Below are positions 59,904 to 64,000 of a stretch of 64,000 nt of DNA, in pieces (positions within the stretch are counted from its first letter, which is position 1; each line of letters begins with the position of its first letter). The stretch is from NCBI GenBank assembly GCA_965198865.1, contig CBDAQA010000027.1:1-64000 (forward strand), given 5' to 3'. The position numbers were made by a program, and so were the translations under genes. Under the pieces are notes generated by a model. That model was not told where the DNA came from. It was given only the letters and a program-made list of their open reading frames with translations, and ran no database searches. Source of the DNA: CBDAQA01 sp965198865 (GTDB lineage Bacteria; Planctomycetota; Phycisphaerae; Tepidisphaerales; Tepidisphaeraceae).

Positions 59904-61049
59904 ATGGCGACGCCAGAGAACCCCATCAAAGCCGCGCGCGTGCGAGGCGTGCTGGCCGTGACCGCCTGGACCGTCGCGTTCCTGCTGGTGGCCGACGTCG
60001 GGATGAACGTCGCCTTCCGCCGCCCGGCCAGCCCGCGCGTCGACCTCAAGGGCATCCGCGGGTACCTGGCGTACGGCTACTCGATGGAGGCGAAGTTGCG
60101 CTACCTGGTCCGCCGGACCGACGATGCCAGCGGCAAGCTGGTGCCGGTCGGCTGGGTGGACGGCGTGGCCGAGCACCCGACGATCGTCCCCGCCCAAGGC
60201 GCGAGGCCGCGGGTTCGCATGGCCGCGTTCGGCATGTCGTTCTCGCGCGACATCTCGATCGCCGCCCACGGCCTAGACCCGACCGTCCAACTGGCGATGT
60301 ACTCCGGCCCGGAAGCGCCGCCGAACCACGCGCTGGCGCTCTACCGCGCCGTCCGCCGCCTCGGCCCCACGGCCCCGCCGGCCGACGTGGTCGTCTTCGG
60401 CATCCTCGCGTCGGCCGTCAAGGGCATGGTCACCATGACCGGCGACACGTGGATGTTCGACGCCCCCGCGCCGTTCTGCTACCCGCGGTACACGCTGGAC
60501 GCCGCGGGCCAACTGCAGGAGCGGTGGCCGTCGATCCGCACCGCCGCCGACCTGCGCGCTGCCGTCGCCGATCCGTCGCGGATGGCCGCGTTCCGCGCCG
60601 ACCTGTCGGCCAACGATCGGTTCTACAGCCCGTTCGCGTTCCGCCACGACCCGCTCGACGCGTCGGCCCTGGGGCGGATGATTCGCCGCGCCTACGCGTC
60701 GCACCACTTCGCCACGGTGGCCGCGACGATCAGCAACCGCGACGGCTTCAACCCCGAGGACCGGGAGATCGGCCCGACGCTGAAGGCGATGTGCGCCGAC
60801 TTCGCCGCCACCGCCCGTGCCGACGGCCGCCGGCCGCTGGTGCTGCTGATCCAGGACCAGGGCAGCGAGAGGGATTTGTTCAACCTGCTCGGCCCGTCGC
60901 TCGACGCCGCTCGCGTGCCGTACCTCAGCACGCACGAGCTGGTGCCGACCAAGGACCACGCCAACTTCGTCGCCGACGGCCACTTCACGCCCGCCGCGTA
61001 CGACATCGTCGCGCACGCCCTGCTCGGCCGCATCGGCGGCGCACGGTAG
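59904..61049 (+). CDS. SGNH/AlgJ-like acetylation partner
   Basis: 381 residues from ATG 59904. One N-terminal anchor (VLAVTAWTVAFLLVADVGMN). MAAFGMSFSRDISIAAHG is the block-I Ser position of SGNH hydrolases, and FVADGHFTPAAYDIVAHAL has the Asp-x-x-His-like ending. Together with the MBOAT protein 25 bases upstream it probably moves acetyl groups onto an exported polysaccharide. Confidence 0.68.
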   Translation: MATPENPIKAARVRGVLAVTAWTVAFLLVADVGMNVAFRRPASPRVDLKGIRGYLAYGYSMEAKLRYLVRRTDDASGKLVPVGWVDGVAEHPTIVPAQGARPRVRMAAFGMSFSRDISIAAHGLDPTVQLAMYSGPEAPPNHALALYRAVRRLGPTAPPADVVVFGILASAVKGMVTMTGDTWMFDAPAPFCYPRYTLDAAGQLQERWPSIRTAADLRAAVADPSRMAAFRADLSANDRFYSPFAFRHDPLDASALGRMIRRAYASHHFATVAATISNRDGFNPEDREIGPTLKAMCADFAATARADGRRPLVLLIQDQGSERDLFNLLGPSLDAARVPYLSTHELVPTKDHANFVADGHFTPAAYDIVAHALLGRIGGAR

Positions 61050-61056
61050 CCGCCGG

Positions 61057-61765
61057 CTACTCGCTGTCGAACCCGCTCAGCAGCAGCAGCGTGCCACCGT
61101 AGCCCCGCGGCGTGGCGGCGGTCACCTTCACGAGTCCGCCCGGGACGTCGGCCACCCGGTAGACGGTCATCCGGTCGCCGCCGCCGGCCCCATCGCCGGT
61201 GGGCGATGTTGAGCACGTCGCACGAGTACGCGTGACCCGCCGCGACGACGTCGGCCGCGCCGGTCCGCTTCACGTCGGCCGGGTCGACCTTGGCCGGGAT
61301 TTGCGACGGCGACGGCGGCATGGCGTGGCCGTCGACCGTGACGAGCGACGTGACCTCCGCGCCGTCGGCGGTGATGGCCGTCAACGTCATGGTCGCCGTG
61401 AAGCGGATCGGTTTCCCATCCGGGCTGCTCTGTCCCAAGGCTAGATCGTGACACGGGCCTCCGGCCCGTGCGGGGTGGTTTGAGCCTCAAATGTCGCTGA
61501 TTCTCCAAGGTCGCCCGCACGGGCCGGAGGCCCGTGTCACGATGAGTCCGCCGAATATCCGAGCTTTGAGGCAGAGCACATTCGGACCCTTCGCGTCGGC
61601 CGTCCATGAGGCGGACGACCCGGTCTTCTGCTTGGCCCACGCGGCGCACAGCGGGTTGTCGACTCTGGCGGCCGGCGCCGTGGTCGGGCCATCGGCCCAG
61701 ACGATGGCGGCGGACAGGGCCGTCACGGCCAGAAGCGCGATGTGTTGGGCCGTCCGCATGCTCAT
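61057..61765 (-). pseudogene. Exported-protein gene broken by a hairpin insertion and a frameshift
   Basis: From ATG 61765 (MSMRTAQHIALLAVTALSAA, signal-like) the frame runs to KARIFGG-L, where the 99-bp hairpin at 61445-61543 begins. Removing it rejoins GGCGGACTC to CTAGCCTTG in frame, and the protein continues LGQSSPDGKPIRFTATMTLT. Near 61190 the frame shifts once more: the last part reads GDRMTVYRVADVPGGLVKVT to a TAG at 61057-61059. Function unknown; a small secreted beta-protein. Either lesion alone would disable it; the frameshift could also be a sequencing error. Confidence 0.6.
61445..61543. repeat. Perfect 30-base inverted repeat inserted into a gene
   Basis: Arms 61445-61474 and 61514-61543 match perfectly, loop 39 bases; each arm carries CACGGGCC-TC-CGGCCCGTG, itself palindromic. 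It interrupts the exported-protein gene, and the two gene parts are in frame if the element is removed exactly. Confidence 0.85.
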
Positions 61766-61864
61766 GCGCTCCGTTTTCGCTTACGCTGCAATTAGCCGAT
61801 GCCGGATGATGATCCGGCGGTTGCCGACGGGCAACTTCGACGTTCGCCGACCGGTCCCCGCCCC

Positions 61865-62725
61865 ATGCAACAAACGGCGAGCGAGATCCTCCCGACTGTC
61901 CACCACGGCACGATCGCGGTCCCCAACGGCCCCTCGCTCCACCGCCGGTGGGCCGCGGCCGAGAATCCGTGGGCCCGGCTGGCCGTCCTGCCCGGCTACG
62001 GCGACCACGCCGGGCGGCACGACCACGTCCTGCAGTGGATGGCCGGCCGCGGCGTGACGGCGCACGCGGTCGACTTCCGCGGGCACGGCCGGTCGGGCGG
62101 CCGGCGGGGCGCCGTCCGAGGGTGGGGCGAGTACCTCGACGATCTCGCAGCGTTTCTGGCGATCGAAGAACTGGCAACCAACGCGGCGCCGCTGTTCGTG
62201 CTGGCCCACAGCCACGGCGGGCTGATCGCCGCCGCCGCCGCCCAGCGCGGGCTGCTTGCCTGCGCCGGCGTCGTCCTGTCGTCGCCGTACCTGGCCCTGA
62301 AGCTGCCGATCCCGTTGCGGCGGCGGATGCTGGCCGCGGTGCTGAACCGGTTGGCACCGTTCATGCTGCTGCGCTCGGGCATCCGCGGCGCGATGCTGAC
62401 CCGTGACGAGGCGATGCTCGCCGCCGACCGCGCCGACCCGCACCGCGTGCCCGGCGCGACCCCGCGGTGGTTCGCCACAGCGATGCGCGCGCAGGCCGAC
62501 GTGCGGGCCAACGCCGATCGGTTTCGGCTGCCGCTGCTGCTGCTGGTCCCCGGCGACGACACGGTCGCCGACCCCGCGGCGTCGGTCGAGTGGTTCGGTC
62601 GCGCGGGGTCGGCGGACAAAACGATCCGGCACTACCCGGAACACCGGCATGAGTTGCTGAGGGAGGTGGGGCGGGAAGACACCCTTGCCGAGATCGAGGG
62701 ATGGATGCGGGCCCGAGCTCGTTGA
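61865..62725 (+). CDS. Monoacylglycerol lipase/lysophospholipase-like hydrolase
   Basis: 286 residues from ATG 61865. LAVLPGYGDHAGRHDHVLQW and VDFRGHGRSGGRRGAVRGWG are typical of the serine aminopeptidase/monoglyceride lipase family. The nucleophile elbow is LAHSHGGLIA (family form GHSxGG), with Asp in VPGDDTVADP and His in HRHELLRE. No signal peptide; cytosolic. Confidence 0.8.
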   Translation: MQQTASEILPTVHHGTIAVPNGPSLHRRWAAAENPWARLAVLPGYGDHAGRHDHVLQWMAGRGVTAHAVDFRGHGRSGGRRGAVRGWGEYLDDLAAFLAIEELATNAAPLFVLAHSHGGLIAAAAAQRGLLACAGVVLSSPYLALKLPIPLRRRMLAAVLNRLAPFMLLRSGIRGAMLTRDEAMLAADRADPHRVPGATPRWFATAMRAQADVRANADRFRLPLLLLVPGDDTVADPAASVEWFGRAGSADKTIRHYPEHRHELLREVGREDTLAEIEGWMRARAR

Positions 62726-62727
62726 GG

Positions 62728-62985
62728 TCAATCGTGTTGCCAGCGGCGGAACACCTCTGCGAACACGCCAAACGTGGCGCTGGCCAAGATGACAAACCAG
62801 GACCCCTTTGTCGCCGGGGTCGCCGACAGACCGTTGATGCCGTACGTCATGACCCCTGCGGAGAGGAACACCATTGCCGAGGCGATCGTGTCGCGCGTGG
62901 CGGCCTTCGACGGAGGCCTGGTCAGCCAAGCATGGGCGCTATCCATGTCGGTAGCGTAGAGCGTACGGGACCCACGGCGGTCCAT
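62728..62985 (-). CDS. Small membrane protein
   Basis: 85 residues (ATG 62985, or Met14 at 62946). Two transmembrane helices: TIASAMVFLSAGVMTYGING and WFVILASATFGVFAEVF. No family recognised. Opposite strand to the lipase-like gene. Confidence 0.4.
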   Translation of the reverse strand: MDRRGSRTLYATDMDSAHAWLTRPPSKAATRDTIASAMVFLSAGVMTYGINGLSATPATKGSWFVILASATFGVFAEVFRRWQHD

Positions 62986-63003
62986 GAACCTGGCAGCGGT
63001 CGA

Positions 63004-63126
63004 TCAGAGGTTCGCATCGAAGCGCGCGATGAGTTGGGACGCCCGCTCTTTCGCCAGGCGGGAGTTCTCAAGGGGGCGCGGGCGATCGAGCAGCGCCTTC
63101 CGGGACGAGGTCGGGCGATTGGCCAT
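63004..63126 (-). CDS. Possible 40-residue protein overlapping the histone-fold-like gene
   Basis: MANRPTSSRKALLDRPRPLE is the start, and an Arg-rich helix (SRLAKERASQLIARFDANL) the end. It overlaps the 3' end of the upstream gene by 59 bases in a different frame. No ribosome-binding site stands out. Listed because the codon use is host-like. Confidence 0.25.
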   Translation of the reverse strand: MANRPTSSRKALLDRPRPLENSRLAKERASQLIARFDANL

Positions 63127-63337
63127 TCTCGGAATGTACCTGCTCGGCCGCGACCTCGGATAGGGCGGATGAGACCACCGCGACGATGTCCGCCTCGGTC
63201 ACGACCGTGCGACCGGCGAGCATAGCGTGCTCCATCGCCCGGTCGGAGACGCGCTGGTCCGCGGCGTACTTGATGGTCCGCAGCAGATCAATCGAAGCTT
63301 CGGAAAACCGCATATCGTCAGGACTGGCGATCATCAT
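63068..63337 (-). CDS. Small protein with histone-fold-like segment
   Basis: 89 residues from ATG 63337 with AGGG upstream. SEASIDLLRTIKYAADQRVS followed by DRAMEHAMLAGRTVVTEADI and VAVVSSAL follows the helix-2/loop-2/helix-3 pattern of histone folds (long helix, short AGR-x-x-V-T loop, then -DI-xxVV). The N-terminal helix is short or absent, as I recall for minimal bacterial histone-like proteins. The C-terminus is disordered. Function could be DNA binding or dimerisation; this is motif recognition only. Confidence 0.45.
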   Translation of the reverse strand: MMIASPDDMRFSEASIDLLRTIKYAADQRVSDRAMEHAMLAGRTVVTEADIVAVVSSALSEVAAEQVHSENGQSPDLVPEGAARSPAPP

Positions 63338-63437
63338 GGTGCCCTAGTGAGTCTGAGCGTCCGATGCCTCTGGCCGGATTGTATCCTTCCCGATACGGCT
63401 AACAAAGCGGCACGAAGTGCCCGCCACCAAAGAAAGA

Positions 63438-63477
63438 CCCCGGCCCCGCATCGCCGGGTGGCGATGCGGGGCCGGGG
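63438..63477 (-). terminator. Strong terminator of the capsid gene
   Basis: CCCCGGCCCCGCATCGCC pairs perfectly with its inverse (18 pairs, four-base loop), and TCTTTCTTT follows on the minus strand. It ends the capsid gene at 63516. Confidence 0.85.
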
Positions 63478-63515
63478 TTGTCGGGCCATGCGCTGGATGT
63501 GTCTCTTCGCTGGCG

Positions 63516-64000
63516 TCAGAACTTCACCGTCGCGATGAAGATCGCCTTCGGCACCTTCAGCACCGGCAGGAAGGTGTCCCCAGCGACCATCTTCACCGTG
63601 ACCGGGTCCGTGCTCAGCACGCCGTAGGCGAACAGGCCGGCGGCGGTGGTGACGCTGCTGCGCAGGGTCTGGGCGGCGTCGCCGCTCACGGTGCCGACGC
63701 TGGTGGGCACGGGGTAGGTGCCCTCGAGCCAGCCGATCCAGTCGGGCGTGGGGTCGGGGGTGAACGCGACCTGGTCGTCGCCGACGAGCGGTTGCAGGAC
63801 GCCGTTGGCGTCCTCGAAGAACGCGTCGTGCGCCGGCCGCCAGGTGAAGCCGAGCAGCGGGGAGGGCACCTCGGCCGACGACAGGTAGCTGGCGGTGTCG
63901 CCGGCGTCGCGGACGAAGTAGTTCTGCAGCTTCACGTTGTTCGTCAGGTACGCCGGCACGTTCTTCCCGTAGAACGCGTACCGCAGCGGGTACCCGCTCA
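63516..64000 (-). CDS. Phage major capsid protein E-like (partial, 3' end of a second phage element)
   Basis: 161 residues visible; open to the right window edge, so the N-terminus is missing. AFFEDANGVLQPLVGDDQVA, TPDWIGWLEGTYPVPTSVG and FLPVLKVPKAIFIATVKF resemble the end of the lambda gpE-type major capsid family (PF03864-like). It is unrelated to the capsid gene at 7975. It is followed by a terminator, then host genes, so it is the last gene of an element that lies to the right. Confidence 0.5.
   Translation of the reverse strand, partial: SGYPLRYAFYGKNVPAYLTNNVKLQNYFVRDAGDTASYLSSAEVPSPLLGFTWRPAHDAFFEDANGVLQPLVGDDQVAFTPDPTPDWIGWLEGTYPVPTSVGTVSGDAAQTLRSSVTTAAGLFAYGVLSTDPVTVKMVAGDTFLPVLKVPKAIFIATVKF

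Noticed and set aside
61180..61200. Programmed frameshift in the broken exported-protein gene
   Set aside because: No slippery heptamer or pseudoknot is visible and the gene is already split by the hairpin, so a plain mutation or sequencing error is simpler.
30841..61543. CRISPR array made of the repeated hairpins
   Set aside because: Copies are kilobases apart, differ in arm sequence and have no spacers or cas genes.

Overview
The window is very GC-rich and looks like a planctomycete chromosome, probably a Phycisphaerae/Tepidisphaerales-type lineage. The reasons are two PEP-CTERM proteins, a large SdrD_B-repeat surface protein that starts with a planctomycete LEPR-like motif, a Tat-exported sulfatase, a zinc-ribbon metallopeptidase, and many long intergenic hairpins, two of which carry the CACGAAG-type arms I associate with planctomycetes and verrucomicrobia. 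The lineage is an inference from gene content; there is no rRNA in the window.

Positions 1 to about 28.2 kb are most of a Mu-like transposable prophage, cut by the left window edge. It has two arms read away from a control region at 17.29-17.41 kb. The left arm (minus strand, 16.6 kb down to 1) carries the repressor, a DUF4352 membrane protein, small membrane proteins, Mu gp25/gp27/gp28-like DUF2730, small and large terminase, then portal, scaffold, major capsid, decoration and minor capsid proteins. After these come a beta-helix spike, a collagen-like fibre and head-tail connector genes. The right arm (plus strand, 17.4-28.2 kb) carries a ribbon-helix-helix protein, a CsrA-like protein, a ParB-methyltransferase fusion, a run of small zinc-ribbon proteins, MuA-like transposase, MuB-like ATPase, a Lar-like protein, a small P-loop protein, GemA and a second methyltransferase. 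Genes in each arm overlap by 1-4 bases (TGATG, ATGA and GTGA junctions), so each arm reads as one long operon.

At 26585-26725, in the right arm, lies the most unusual object of the window: two tRNA-like sequences in tandem whose halves are interchanged. The 5' acceptor and anticodon strands of the first pair with the 3' strands of the second, and the reverse, so one tRNA-like fold contains a circularly permuted second one inside its anticodon loop.

Positions 28.5-63.4 kb are host chromosome: sulfatase plus degenerate kinase, RDD membrane protein, FKBP isomerase, GT87 mannosyltransferase-like protein, zinc metallopeptidase, NmrA-like reductase, N-methyl amino acid oxidase and quinone oxidoreductase. 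Further on are a pseudo-receiver and two PEP-CTERM proteins, a glucoamylase fused to a ferredoxin-like domain, esterases, an acyltransferase 3, a P1-nuclease/phospholipase-C-like protein, a GH5-like glycosidase, a large surface adhesin, dienelactone hydrolase, an MBOAT/SGNH acylation pair and a lysophospholipase-like hydrolase.

Scattered through the host part are at least nine long inverted repeats (17-37 bp arms, several with a palindrome inside each arm). One sits inside a coding region, one has split a secreted-protein gene, and one precedes an REP-type (Y1/HUH) transposase gene whose own 3' end carries a copy of the same arm. This suggests a mobile hairpin family. The last 0.5 kb (minus strand, running off the right edge) is the 3' end of a different phage major capsid gene followed by a strong terminator, so a second phage-derived element begins there.
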